64,000 nt of DNA from Aestuariibaculum lutulentum (GTDB lineage Bacteria; Bacteroidota; Bacteroidia; Flavobacteriales; Flavobacteriaceae). The position numbers were made by a program, and so were the translations under genes. The notes under the pieces are model-generated. The model had not been told where the DNA came from and searched no databases. It saw only the letters and a program-made list of their open reading frames with translations. Shown one piece after another: positions 43,961 through 52,533 of the stretch (within the stretch, counting starts at the first letter, position 1; each line of letters begins with the position of its first letter). Location of the stretch: contig NZ_CP136709.1 of the NCBI RefSeq assembly GCF_032926325.1, positions 719,501 to 783,500 on the forward strand, read 5' to 3'.

Positions 43961-46342
43961 CTAAGCCTTGATAGTTTTCATTAAATCGTCGTACGAATAA
44001 AATTCTTTGGCATTTTCCTCCTGTTGGTATAAGATCCCTACACGAATGGCTTTTACACCGGTAACGCCCTGTAGGTCTTCCAATTCAACAATTTCAACTT
44101 CATTATTTAATAACTTTTTATGCTGAAGGAATTTAATATATTCTAAATATTCTATTTCATCTGCTTTTTGAGAGTAGATAATGGTTATTTTACCTTTTTC
44201 GGTAACACGTTTTCCTGTACCTTTAATAACGGCTTTATCTACACGCTTTTTAACTACCTCGTAACGTGCATTGTAAGTCCCATCAACATCAAACTGTTTT
44301 TCATCCATTCTAAAACTAATGGTTAACGGCTGATTAAACACCAAAATCATGGAAGCAACATCTAACTGCACCGGATACTTATGACGGTTTTGGTAATAAT
44401 CATTCTCCATTTCACACATCACCTGTAACTGCCATAACCTTAAATTATACAGATATATAGTATTAAAACTTTCTTCTTTGGTAATAGCTTCACCAATGTA
44501 CATGTTATGCTCTACCCCATCGGTTTTAAAACGTTCGAAGTAATGCGGATACATTTGCTGAGCATCTTTCTGCTTTTCATCCAGAACAGAAGCCATATTT
44601 TTATTGATAAGCGCAATGGTTTTATCGAAATCCTTTCGGTAATGATACACTACGTTTAGATTCGGATCTATCTTACTAAAATAATCTTCTATCGTTTCGC
44701 GATACATCTCCTTTTTAGCCATAAAAAACTTAAACAACGGCTCTATTTCCTGTTTAAGGAAATTAGCTATCTGCTGTTCGCTATCTACTTTAAAATCTTC
44801 ATTAAGCTGTTTTCTATAACTATCTATTTGAAATTTTAATTGTCCGTAAATGGGTAGTGTTTCTTCTGCAAGTACATCATGAATAATACTATTCACCAAT
44901 GTTAACTGAAGTTCTAAATCGCGTTTAGTCGCCAGATTTCTTACTTCTGAAGAACCTTTAACATCTATTTGTCCGAATAACGGATACACATTTTGAAAGC
45001 TAATTTTACTAAACACAGCATTATTACCAACCTCTTGTTTATCCTTTAAAAACTGACGTGCTGCATTTTCAAATTTCCAGCTTACACTACTATGAATTGA
45101 AGTACATTCCTGCTGAATAACTGCCTCGATTAAATTTTCATATTCACGCTTAGAACGCTTTACAGCCGATAAAATAAACGGCATCACATCTACCAGCTTA
45201 TTCGCATTAACGCTATTTAGAATTTTAGGGGTTTTCGAAACGATCTCTAAAATACCTAACAATTCATTTTTATCTGAAATAGGCGCAAAAATAGCACTCT
45301 TAATGCCCTGCTCCTTTAGTATTCTAAATTGAGCAACCTTCCCTTTAGACATCTCGTAATACTTGTCGACATCTGAAATAGAATATGAGGTATTTTTATT
45401 AATTAATGCTTTATAAGAAGCCTCACACAATACCGTTTTACAAGGCGACTCTTCTATATCTTTTAATAAAAAACTTTCTATGCCCTGCTCGTGAACACAG
45501 TCGAAACTATCATCTGTTTTATTGTAAATCGAAAAACCAACCTGTAAATCCTTAATCCCTAAAAGCGACTGAAATATAGACTGAAATTCGCCCATAAACT
45601 GTTTGCTTTCATGTTTACTTTCGGCTATTAAAGTAGACTTCATATTCGATATCGACTGATCATCGGTGACATCGAACATGTTCGAAATCACAAAACCTTT
45701 AAACAGGTAACTCTTTGGTGGGAACTTCGTTTTCCAAAGTTCAATATCTTTAAAATTATCGATTAACTCATTAAAGTCATCCTGAGTAATTTTAGGTGCA
45801 TTTTCGGTAGGAATAATTTCTATGAAATCGGCATTATACGCAATTTTATAAAAACGCATAATCCCTTCAGCATCCGGTATTTCGTATAAAATAGGACGCT
45901 TAAAATTTAAATTATACCCGTAACACGCATTTAAAATAACCGCACAAGACATGATATAAATATCATTCTCAGGCATATTTTTCATTTTCAACTCAAAACC
46001 TTCGCCTGCTTCTTCAATTATTTTTTTAAATCGATTTGACGCATTAAACACAACATCTTTAAAAGGCATTGATGCTGTTTTAATTTCATTATTGCTTAAC
46101 ACTTCACTAAACGAATCCTGTAAAATAAGTTTAATTTCCTTTTTATAAGTTTCAAAATAATCAGGATCACTGAAACCATCTCTTAAAATAGGATACGGTT
46201 CCTGTACCTCTAAAACTTTACGGGCTTTTGAAGCAATAAATTCGTCTTCGCTTGTTGCTAAGCGCTCATAATGCTCAATAAGTTTATTGAAACTTATTCG
46301 CAAATCGAAAGGCGATGGTGTATTTTCGTTGATATCTATCAT
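43961..46342 (-). CDS. Large GAF-domain protein
   Basis: This 793-residue soluble protein has one central GAF-like domain at about 255-410 ('FLLKDIEESPCKTVLCEASY', 'GIKSAIFAPISDKNELLGIL'). The N-terminal 250 residues and C-terminal 380 residues have no domain I recognise; both are helical and charged. There is no kinase, cyclase or DNA-binding output. It is convergent with the HD-PycTM gene, 16 bases apart. A TAnnTTTG box (TAACTTTG) lies at 46360-46367. Probably a sensor or scaffold; function unknown. Confidence 0.75.
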   Translation of the reverse strand: MIDINENTPSPFDLRISFNKLIEHYERLATSEDEFIASKARKVLEVQEPYPILRDGFSDPDYFETYKKEIKLILQDSFSEVLSNNEIKTASMPFKDVVFNASNRFKKIIEEAGEGFELKMKNMPENDIYIMSCAVILNACYGYNLNFKRPILYEIPDAEGIMRFYKIAYNADFIEIIPTENAPKITQDDFNELIDNFKDIELWKTKFPPKSYLFKGFVISNMFDVTDDQSISNMKSTLIAESKHESKQFMGEFQSIFQSLLGIKDLQVGFSIYNKTDDSFDCVHEQGIESFLLKDIEESPCKTVLCEASYKALINKNTSYSISDVDKYYEMSKGKVAQFRILKEQGIKSAIFAPISDKNELLGILEIVSKTPKILNSVNANKLVDVMPFILSAVKRSKREYENLIEAVIQQECTSIHSSVSWKFENAARQFLKDKQEVGNNAVFSKISFQNVYPLFGQIDVKGSSEVRNLATKRDLELQLTLVNSIIHDVLAEETLPIYGQLKFQIDSYRKQLNEDFKVDSEQQIANFLKQEIEPLFKFFMAKKEMYRETIEDYFSKIDPNLNVVYHYRKDFDKTIALINKNMASVLDEKQKDAQQMYPHYFERFKTDGVEHNMYIGEAITKEESFNTIYLYNLRLWQLQVMCEMENDYYQNRHKYPVQLDVASMILVFNQPLTISFRMDEKQFDVDGTYNARYEVVKKRVDKAVIKGTGKRVTEKGKITIIYSQKADEIEYLEYIKFLQHKKLLNNEVEIVELEDLQGVTGVKAIRVGILYQQEENAKEFYSYDDLMKTIKA

Positions 46343-46359
46343 AGCTTTTACAGATGCAG

Positions 46360-46367
46360 CAAAGTTA
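46360..46367 (-). promoter_or_regulatory. Putative -7 box of the GAF-protein gene
   Basis: The minus strand reads TAACTTTG, an exact TAnnTTTG match, in the 30-base gap after selO. If used, transcription starts about 10 bases before the ATG at 46342. No -33 TTG is evident. Confidence 0.4.
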
Positions 46368-46372
46368 CAAAA

Positions 46373-47935
46373 TTAAGAACTACAGGATAACATAGAACAG
46401 CCAACTTTGTGCCTTGCCCATTCTGGGCGTTTCACAAACCATTTTTCCTGACTTGGTTGTTCGTCATAAGGCTGTTTTAACAGCTGAAACAACTCGTCTA
46501 TTAATTTATAATCTCCATTATTGGCGGCATCGATAGCCAGTTGTGCCATATAATTTCGGAGTACGTATTTGGGATTTATCTTATTCATTTTTACCTGACG
46601 CTCTTCATCAGATAAAGATTCCTGTTGTAATCGGTCTGCATAACGTTGAAACCATGCCTGCCATTTATTAATAACTTCACCGGTTAATTCTGAAGGCGCA
46701 TAAAAAGCTTGCTCAACCAATCGGGTACCTTCCAGATAATTTTCTTTTTTAAACAGCCCCAGGTTTCTAAAGAAAATGGTCATATCGGTTTCTAACAACA
46801 ACAGATTATCTTCGAGATCCTGAATTAATGATTTATCGAAAACATCTTCATTTTCTAATCCAAGTTTGCTTCGCATCATTTCAAAAGATTTCTTATCAAA
46901 ATCTATTTTGTAAGCATCTAAAATAGCTTCCAAAGGTTCTGCTTCTTCAATTAATGGATACAATGCATTTGCCAGCTTAAAGAGATTCCAAAGACCGATG
47001 TTGGGTTGATTACCGTAGCGATAGCGCTTATGCTCTCTATCGGTTGTATTTGGCGTCCAGCCATAATCGAAGCCTTCCAACCAACCATAAGGTCCGTAAT
47101 CTATGGTTAATCCTAAAATAGACATATTATCGGTATTCATAACCCCATGAACAAAACCTACACGTTGCCAGTGAATAATCATTTCCAACGTACGATTCGT
47201 TACTTCTTTAAAGAAAGCCAGATAGGTTTCTTTACCTGGTTCACCTAAGTCTGGATAATGCTCTTTTATGGTAAAATCAACTAATTTCTTTAAGTTATCA
47301 ACATCTTGTCGAGCAGCAAAAATTTCGAAGTTACCAAAACGTAAAAAACTTGGTGAAACACGCGTAACAATGGCTCCTTTTTCGTAAGCGGAATTACCAT
47401 TATACAACATATCTCGCATAACCTGATCGCCTGACAAAGCTAAAGACAAAGCACGAGTAGTTGGTACGCCCAGATAATGCATCGCTTCGCTACAAAGATA
47501 CTCTCGAATAGATGAACGCAAGACCGCTAATCCATCAGCTGTTCTGGAATACGGTGTCTCTCCTGCTCCTTTTAGCTGAACGGCCCAACGTTGATTATTA
47601 TGATTAACCTCAAATAAATTAATGGCTCGCCCGTCACCTAATTGCCCTGCCCAGCTACCAAACTGATGTCCGCCGTAGCACATGGCATAAGGTTTTGTAT
47701 TTTGATAGATTTCATTACCTGTGAACACCTTTAAAAACGTGTCGCTTTCAACATCCGTTTTTGACAAACCCAGGTTATCCAACATCGCCTCAGACACATG
47801 AAGTAACTTTGGGTTAGCTGTCTGTTTTGGTGCAACAAACGAATAGCACGCCTGTTCTACCTGACGCCTTGAATTTTCCTGTATCGCATCGGCAGGTAAA
47901 CTATTTATGAATGTATTATCTATTTTAAGGTTCAT
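46373..47935 (-). CDS. selO: SelO-family protein adenylyltransferase
   Basis: SelO is a pseudokinase-fold enzyme that attaches AMP to proteins and responds to redox state. The 520-residue protein has the family signatures 'CYGGHQFGSWAGQLGDGRAI', 'WAVQLKGAGETPYSRTADG' (nucleotide lysine), 'RVGFVHGVMNTDNMSILG' and 'IDYGPYGWLEGF'. The tail 'CSMLSCSS' has a cysteine at the antepenultimate position, where vertebrate SelO has selenocysteine. It is 2 bases from msrA and follows msrB-msrA in one operon. Activity and targets are inferred from the family. Confidence 0.94.
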   Translation of the reverse strand: MNLKIDNTFINSLPADAIQENSRRQVEQACYSFVAPKQTANPKLLHVSEAMLDNLGLSKTDVESDTFLKVFTGNEIYQNTKPYAMCYGGHQFGSWAGQLGDGRAINLFEVNHNNQRWAVQLKGAGETPYSRTADGLAVLRSSIREYLCSEAMHYLGVPTTRALSLALSGDQVMRDMLYNGNSAYEKGAIVTRVSPSFLRFGNFEIFAARQDVDNLKKLVDFTIKEHYPDLGEPGKETYLAFFKEVTNRTLEMIIHWQRVGFVHGVMNTDNMSILGLTIDYGPYGWLEGFDYGWTPNTTDREHKRYRYGNQPNIGLWNLFKLANALYPLIEEAEPLEAILDAYKIDFDKKSFEMMRSKLGLENEDVFDKSLIQDLEDNLLLLETDMTIFFRNLGLFKKENYLEGTRLVEQAFYAPSELTGEVINKWQAWFQRYADRLQQESLSDEERQVKMNKINPKYVLRNYMAQLAIDAANNGDYKLIDELFQLLKQPYDEQPSQEKWFVKRPEWARHKVGCSMLSCSS

Positions 47936-47937
47936 TC

Positions 47938-48477
47938 TTATTTTAATTTTTCGGCATGGATTTTCCTAAGCTTCACCAGTTTAGGTGTAATTACGGCACT
48001 ACAATACATTTGTTCCTGATTGTTAGCGTAGTAATTTTGATGATAATCCTCTGCTTCATAAAAAACACCTAACGGACTAATTTCTGTTACAATAGAATTA
48101 TCATAATATGGCGCCATTTCTTCAACAACAACTTCAGCCATATCCTTTTGCAAATCGTTATGAAAATAAATCACTGAACGGTATTGTGTCCCAACATCGG
48201 CTCCTTGGCGGTTTAAAGTGGTCGGATCATGACTCGTCATAAACACAAGTAATAAATCTTGATATGATACCATATTTGCATCAAACGTAATTTGAACCAC
48301 TTCAGCGTGACCGGTTAACCCTGAACACACTTCGCGATATGTTGGTTTTCCTGGAGCTGTTCCACCGGTATAGCCCGACACAACCTTTTCAACACCTTTT
48401 ATTTCATTAAAAACAGCTTCGACACACCAGAAGCAACCTCCACCAACAGTCATTAATTGTAATGCTTTATTTCCCAT
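47938..48477 (-). CDS. msrA: Peptide-methionine (S)-S-oxide reductase
   Basis: MsrA repairs oxidised methionine (S isomer). It is 179 residues with the active-site 'GGGCFWCVEAVF' (Cys 15 and 18). 'VSGYTGGTAPGKPTYREVCSG' and 'YHQNYYANN' follow. No signal peptide, so cytoplasmic. It overlaps msrB by one base and leads straight into selO, indicating a common redox unit. Confident. Confidence 0.96.
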   Translation of the reverse strand: MGNKALQLMTVGGGCFWCVEAVFNEIKGVEKVVSGYTGGTAPGKPTYREVCSGLTGHAEVVQITFDANMVSYQDLLLVFMTSHDPTTLNRQGADVGTQYRSVIYFHNDLQKDMAEVVVEEMAPYYDNSIVTEISPLGVFYEAEDYHQNYYANNQEQMYCSAVITPKLVKLRKIHAEKLK

Positions 48478-48935
48478 TAATTTGATTCTTCTACGGTTTG
48501 TAATGTTAATGATTCGGAATTTACGCAGTAACGCAATCCACTTGGTTCCGGTCCATCTGGAAATACATGACCTAAATGTGCATCGCAGGTATTACACATA
48601 ATTTCTACGCGAACCATTCCGAATGACACATCTTTTTCATATTTAACAGCATTGGATTTAATAGGTTGTGTGAAACTTGGCCACCCTGTTCCTGAACTAA
48701 ACTTAATCGTAGAATCGAATAACGGCGTATCGCAACATACACAATTATATTTCCCTTCTTCATAAGATAAACAAAGCGCTCCGGTGTGTGGCGCTTCGGT
48801 ACCTTTATGGCGTGTAATTCTATATTGTTCAGGTGTTAATTGCTCCTTCCATGCTTCTTCTGTTTTTTCAACTCGAGTATCTGGTTCTGGGTTACCATTA
48901 ACCGCAAAATTTATAATGTCTTTCCAAGTCAACAT
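48477..48935 (-). CDS. msrB: Peptide-methionine (R)-S-oxide reductase
   Basis: MsrB reduces the R isomer of methionine sulfoxide. The 152-residue protein has two zinc CxxC pairs ('CVCCDTPLF' and 'CNTCDAHLGHVF') and the catalytic 'LRYCVNSESLTL'. 'FSSGTGWPSF' is the substrate-binding motif. No signal peptide. It is the first gene of the msrB-msrA-selO unit; a -7-like box (TAACTTTG) lies at 48970-48977. Confidence 0.96.
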   Translation of the reverse strand: MLTWKDIINFAVNGNPEPDTRVEKTEEAWKEQLTPEQYRITRHKGTEAPHTGALCLSYEEGKYNCVCCDTPLFDSTIKFSSGTGWPSFTQPIKSNAVKYEKDVSFGMVRVEIMCNTCDAHLGHVFPDGPEPSGLRYCVNSESLTLQTVEESN

Positions 48936-49275
48936 AGGCTTGTTTTGTTTCTTTAATATTAATGCTTCACAAAGTTAAAGAATAGTCGATAGAACTAGAG
49001 CTTCCTTACTATTATTCATTGAATTATACCAAAGGAAAAAGCTGTACGTTTTACTAAATGCAAGACATAATCTATTAAAATTGGATTTTTTTCATTTTTT
49101 TGAGAGGTTCACAGGTAAAAAAGCATAAAATCATCTACCAAAAATCCTTTTGCCTGTATGTAAAATAATTCCTCATTATTTACAGAGAAATTAAAAGAGA
49201 ATTTGAATTTAAAACCCTATATTTCAACTACAAAAACCAACTTTATTTTATCCTTAATTAAACTAAAAAATCAAT
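48936..49275. other. Divergent intergenic region with a hairpin
   Basis: This 340-base AT-rich gap between msrB and the SSS symporter contains no plausible gene. A near-palindrome spans 49159-49184 (tgtaaaataat with attatttaca) and could be an operator or hairpin. A TATATTTC box (49219-49226) resembles a -7 element for the symporter. No copy of the arabinose operator is present. Confidence 0.5.
48970..48977 (-). promoter_or_regulatory. Putative -7 box of msrB-msrA-selO
   Basis: TAACTTTG on the minus strand matches TAnnTTTG about 35 bases upstream of the msrB start. No good -33 element is seen. Confidence 0.45.
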
Positions 49276-50922
49276 ATGACATCAGGATTTGAAACATGGG
49301 ACTATGCTGTATTTATAGCATATGCCATATTAATTTTAGGTGTAGGCCTATGGGTATCGCGAGACAAAGGCGAACATCAAAAAAATGCAGAAGACTATTT
49401 TTTAGCAAGTAAATCGCTACCTTGGTGGGCCATTGGTACATCACTTATTGCTGCAAATATTTCTGCGGAACAGTTTATTGGCATGTCTGGCTCTGGATTT
49501 GCCGTTGGTATTGCCATAGCTTCCTACGAGTGGATGGCAGCCCTAACACTTATTATTGTAGGAAAATATTTTCTGCCCATTTTCATCGAAAAAGGTCTTT
49601 ACACAATTCCAGAATTTGTTGAAAAACGATTCTCTACGAACCTAAAAACCATATTAGCTGTATTTTGGATTGCTCTCTACATATTTGTAAACTTAGCATC
49701 TGTTTTATACTTAGGAGGCTTAGCCATCGAAACAATAATGGGTATTGATATGATGTATGCCATTATTGGGCTAGCCCTTTTTGCAGCTGCCTATTCGCTA
49801 TACGGTGGTTTATCGGCTGTAGCCTGGACCGATGTCATACAAGTAGTTTTCTTGGTTTTAGGAGGTCTAATTACTACCTATCTAGCTTTAAATACGGTTT
49901 CTAATGGGGAAGGCATTTTAGTAGGCTTTTCAAAGGTTGTTGAAGCTGCTCCGGAAAAATTTCATATGGTTCTTGATGAATTTAATTCCGATGGTAGTGT
50001 AAACTCCAACTATCTGGATTTGCCTGGAATATGGGTATTAATTGGCGGATTATGGGTTGCCAATATTTATTACTGGGGATTCAACCAGTATATTATTCAA
50101 CGTACATTGGCTGCGAAATCACTTAGAGAATCGCAAAAAGGAATTCTTTTAGCAGCATTTCTTAAAATAATAATTCCATTAATTGTGGTTATTCCTGGTA
50201 TAGCAGCGTATGTTATGGTTAATGACCCTGAGATTATGTCGAATTTGGGAGATCTAGCCCAAATGAATATGCCAAGTGAAACCCAGGCTGATAAAGCCTA
50301 CCCTTGGTTACTACAATTTTTACCCACTGGACTTAAAGGTGTGGCATTTGCAGCCTTAGCTGCAGCTGTAGTTTCCTCGTTAGCTTCTATGCTTAATTCT
50401 ACCGCTACCATTTTTACAATGGATATTTACAAACAATACATTAATAAAAATGCCAACGATAAAACCACGGTTAATGTTGGACGTATAACCGCAGCTATAG
50501 CTTTACTTATTGGTGTAATAATGGCACCTTTATTAGGAGGAATCGATCAGGCATTCCAGTTTATTCAAGAATATACAGGTATTGTAAGCCCAGGAATTTT
50601 AGCGGTATTTATTCTCGGACTATTTTGGAAAAAAACAACAAATAAAGCAGCCATATTTGGAGCCCTTTCATCTATACCAATCGCTTTAGGTTTAAAATTT
50701 TTACCTATCCCTGGTTTAGAACCATGGATGCATCAAATGGGTATTACCGCATTATTAACCATGTTAATAATTGTTTTGGTGAGTTACTTAGAACATAACG
50801 GTCAAGATGACGCTAAAGGCATAAAACTAACAAAACAACTATTTCAAACGTCACCACTTTTTAATGTTGGCGCCTTTGCAATTTTAATTATTCTAACGGT
50901 ATTGTATAGTCTGTTTTGGTAA
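49276..50922 (+). CDS. Sodium/sugar symporter (SSS family)
   Basis: This 548-residue Na+-coupled transporter has about 13-14 membrane segments. Family marks are 'ISAEQFIGMSGSGFAVGIAI', 'YSLYGGLSAVAWTDVIQVVF' and 'SSLASMLNSTATIFTMDIYK', closest to vSGLT-like sugar carriers. It converges on araA and carries no arabinose operator. The substrate may be a monosaccharide such as galactose, glucose or arabinose. It differs from the transporter inside the arabinose unit. Confidence 0.9.
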   Translation: MTSGFETWDYAVFIAYAILILGVGLWVSRDKGEHQKNAEDYFLASKSLPWWAIGTSLIAANISAEQFIGMSGSGFAVGIAIASYEWMAALTLIIVGKYFLPIFIEKGLYTIPEFVEKRFSTNLKTILAVFWIALYIFVNLASVLYLGGLAIETIMGIDMMYAIIGLALFAAAYSLYGGLSAVAWTDVIQVVFLVLGGLITTYLALNTVSNGEGILVGFSKVVEAAPEKFHMVLDEFNSDGSVNSNYLDLPGIWVLIGGLWVANIYYWGFNQYIIQRTLAAKSLRESQKGILLAAFLKIIIPLIVVIPGIAAYVMVNDPEIMSNLGDLAQMNMPSETQADKAYPWLLQFLPTGLKGVAFAALAAAVVSSLASMLNSTATIFTMDIYKQYINKNANDKTTVNVGRITAAIALLIGVIMAPLLGGIDQAFQFIQEYTGIVSPGILAVFILGLFWKKTTNKAAIFGALSSIPIALGLKFLPIPGLEPWMHQMGITALLTMLIIVLVSYLEHNGQDDAKGIKLTKQLFQTSPLFNVGAFAILIILTVLYSLFW

Positions 50923-50939
50923 AGACATACAAAAAAAAC

Positions 50940-50977
50940 AAAGCCACTAAGATTTAAACTCCTAGTGGCTTTTTTTA
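50940..50977. terminator. Bidirectional terminator between the symporter and araA
   Basis: A 10-bp perfect stem (50940-50949 with 50963-50972) has an A-run on its left and a T-run on its right. It lies between the convergent SSS symporter and araA genes and is suitable for both. Confidence 0.9.
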
Positions 50978-50998
50978 TTTTCAAAAATTCTATTTTTA

Positions 50999-52504
50999 TT
51001 AGAATCCTTTGTTTATTGCATAAGCTGCGTCATTCCAACGTAACTCTTGCTTAAATCTGTATAAATCGGTTTTCTCATCGATTAATAAGAATTCAATATC
51101 CATAATATCAGCATAATCTTCTAGGGACTCTGCAGATATATTCTGACTGTAACATGTATGGTGGGCACCACCAGCATGAATCCAAGCAGCAGCAGCTGTT
51201 TGTAAATCTGGTTTCGCATCCCAAAGCACGCGAGCTACTGGTAAGTTAGGCATTTCGTCTTTAATTTCAACAGCTTCAACTTTGTTTACTAACATTCTGA
51301 AACGGTTACCCATATCAACAACAGAAGCATTTAAAGCTTTACCAGCTGCACTGTTGAATACTAAACGAACAGGATCTTCTTTTCCACCGATTCCTAACGG
51401 GTGAATCTCGCAAGACACATCGCCTTTAGCAATTGTAGGACAGATTTCTAACATGTGTGATCCTAAACACGTCGTATTTTCTGGATCGAAGTGGTACGTG
51501 TAGTCTTCCATGAAACTGTTACCACCTTCAAGACCAGCTCCCATAACTTTCATAGTACGCACTAAAGCAGACGTTTTCCAGTCGCCTTCGCCACCAAAAC
51601 CGTAACCGCTTGCCATTAAACGCTGCGTTGCGATACCTGGTAATTGTTTCATACCGTGTAAATCTTCGAATGTATCAGTGAATGCAGAATACCCACCGTT
51701 CTCTAAGAATGCACGCATACCTAGCTCAATTTTAGCCGCATCTCTTAACGATTGACGCATCGCGCCATCAGCTTTAATTTTTTGAGCCATTACATAAGTA
51801 TCGTCGTACTCTTGTACTAAACGGTCTACTTGTGCATCGGTAATTTGATCAACGAAATCTACTAAATCTCCAATTCCGTAACCGTTAACTTCGTATCCAA
51901 ATTTAATTTGAGCTGATACTTTGTTTCCATCGGTTACAGCAACCTGACGCATGTTATCACCAAAACGAGCCACTTTCATACGACGGCTATCTGCTACGGC
52001 ATTAGCCACACGACACCAGTCTGCTACTTGTTTGATAACTTTTTCATTTTTCCAGTGACCTACAACCACTTTACGGTTTTTACGTAAACGCGATACTAAG
52101 AACCCGAACTCACGGCCACCATGTGCCGATTGGTTTAAGTTCATAAAGTCCATATCGATAGTTCCCCAAGGAATATCTCTATTAAACTGCGTATGTAAGT
52201 GCAAAAATGGTTTTTGTAAAGCCGTTAAACCAGCAATCCACATTTTTGCCGGAGAGAACGTATGCATCCAAGTAATAATACCAATACAGTTATCATCGTT
52301 ATTTGCAGCTTTGCAAATCGCGTGAATCTCATCTGCCGTCTTAACTGTTGGCTTAAAAACTACATTTACCGGAATCTCAGCATTTGCCGTATAGGCATTT
52401 GCAATTTCTTGTGAATGTTCAGCAACCTGTTTTAAGGTTTCAGGTCCGTACAGGTGTTGACTTCCTGTTACAAACCAAACTTCGCCTTGTTTAAAATTAA
52501 TCAT
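50999..52504 (-). CDS. araA: L-arabinose isomerase
   Basis: AraA converts L-arabinose to L-ribulose in the cytoplasm, with a metal cofactor (usually Mn2+). It is 501 residues, normal. It begins 'EVWFVTGSQHLYGPETLKQV', has 'WMHTFSPAKMWIAGL' and the glutamates in 'GFGGEGDWKTSA' and 'EDYTYHF'. It is the last gene of araB-araD-symporter-araA. Assignment is certain. Confidence 0.97.
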   Translation of the reverse strand: MINFKQGEVWFVTGSQHLYGPETLKQVAEHSQEIANAYTANAEIPVNVVFKPTVKTADEIHAICKAANNDDNCIGIITWMHTFSPAKMWIAGLTALQKPFLHLHTQFNRDIPWGTIDMDFMNLNQSAHGGREFGFLVSRLRKNRKVVVGHWKNEKVIKQVADWCRVANAVADSRRMKVARFGDNMRQVAVTDGNKVSAQIKFGYEVNGYGIGDLVDFVDQITDAQVDRLVQEYDDTYVMAQKIKADGAMRQSLRDAAKIELGMRAFLENGGYSAFTDTFEDLHGMKQLPGIATQRLMASGYGFGGEGDWKTSALVRTMKVMGAGLEGGNSFMEDYTYHFDPENTTCLGSHMLEICPTIAKGDVSCEIHPLGIGGKEDPVRLVFNSAAGKALNASVVDMGNRFRMLVNKVEAVEIKDEMPNLPVARVLWDAKPDLQTAAAAWIHAGGAHHTCYSQNISAESLEDYADIMDIEFLLIDEKTDLYRFKQELRWNDAAYAINKGF

Positions 52505-52533
52505 TATTTATAAAAAATAGTTTTTGTTAATTG

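Noticed and set aside
42757..46342. A complete Pycsar anti-phage system
   Set aside because: The effector-like domain is present, but no pyrimidine cyclase gene is adjacent and the neighbours are not defence genes.
48936..49275. A third arabinose operator before the SSS symporter
   Set aside because: No AAGTGT...ACACTT inverted repeat occurs there; only an unrelated near-palindrome was seen.
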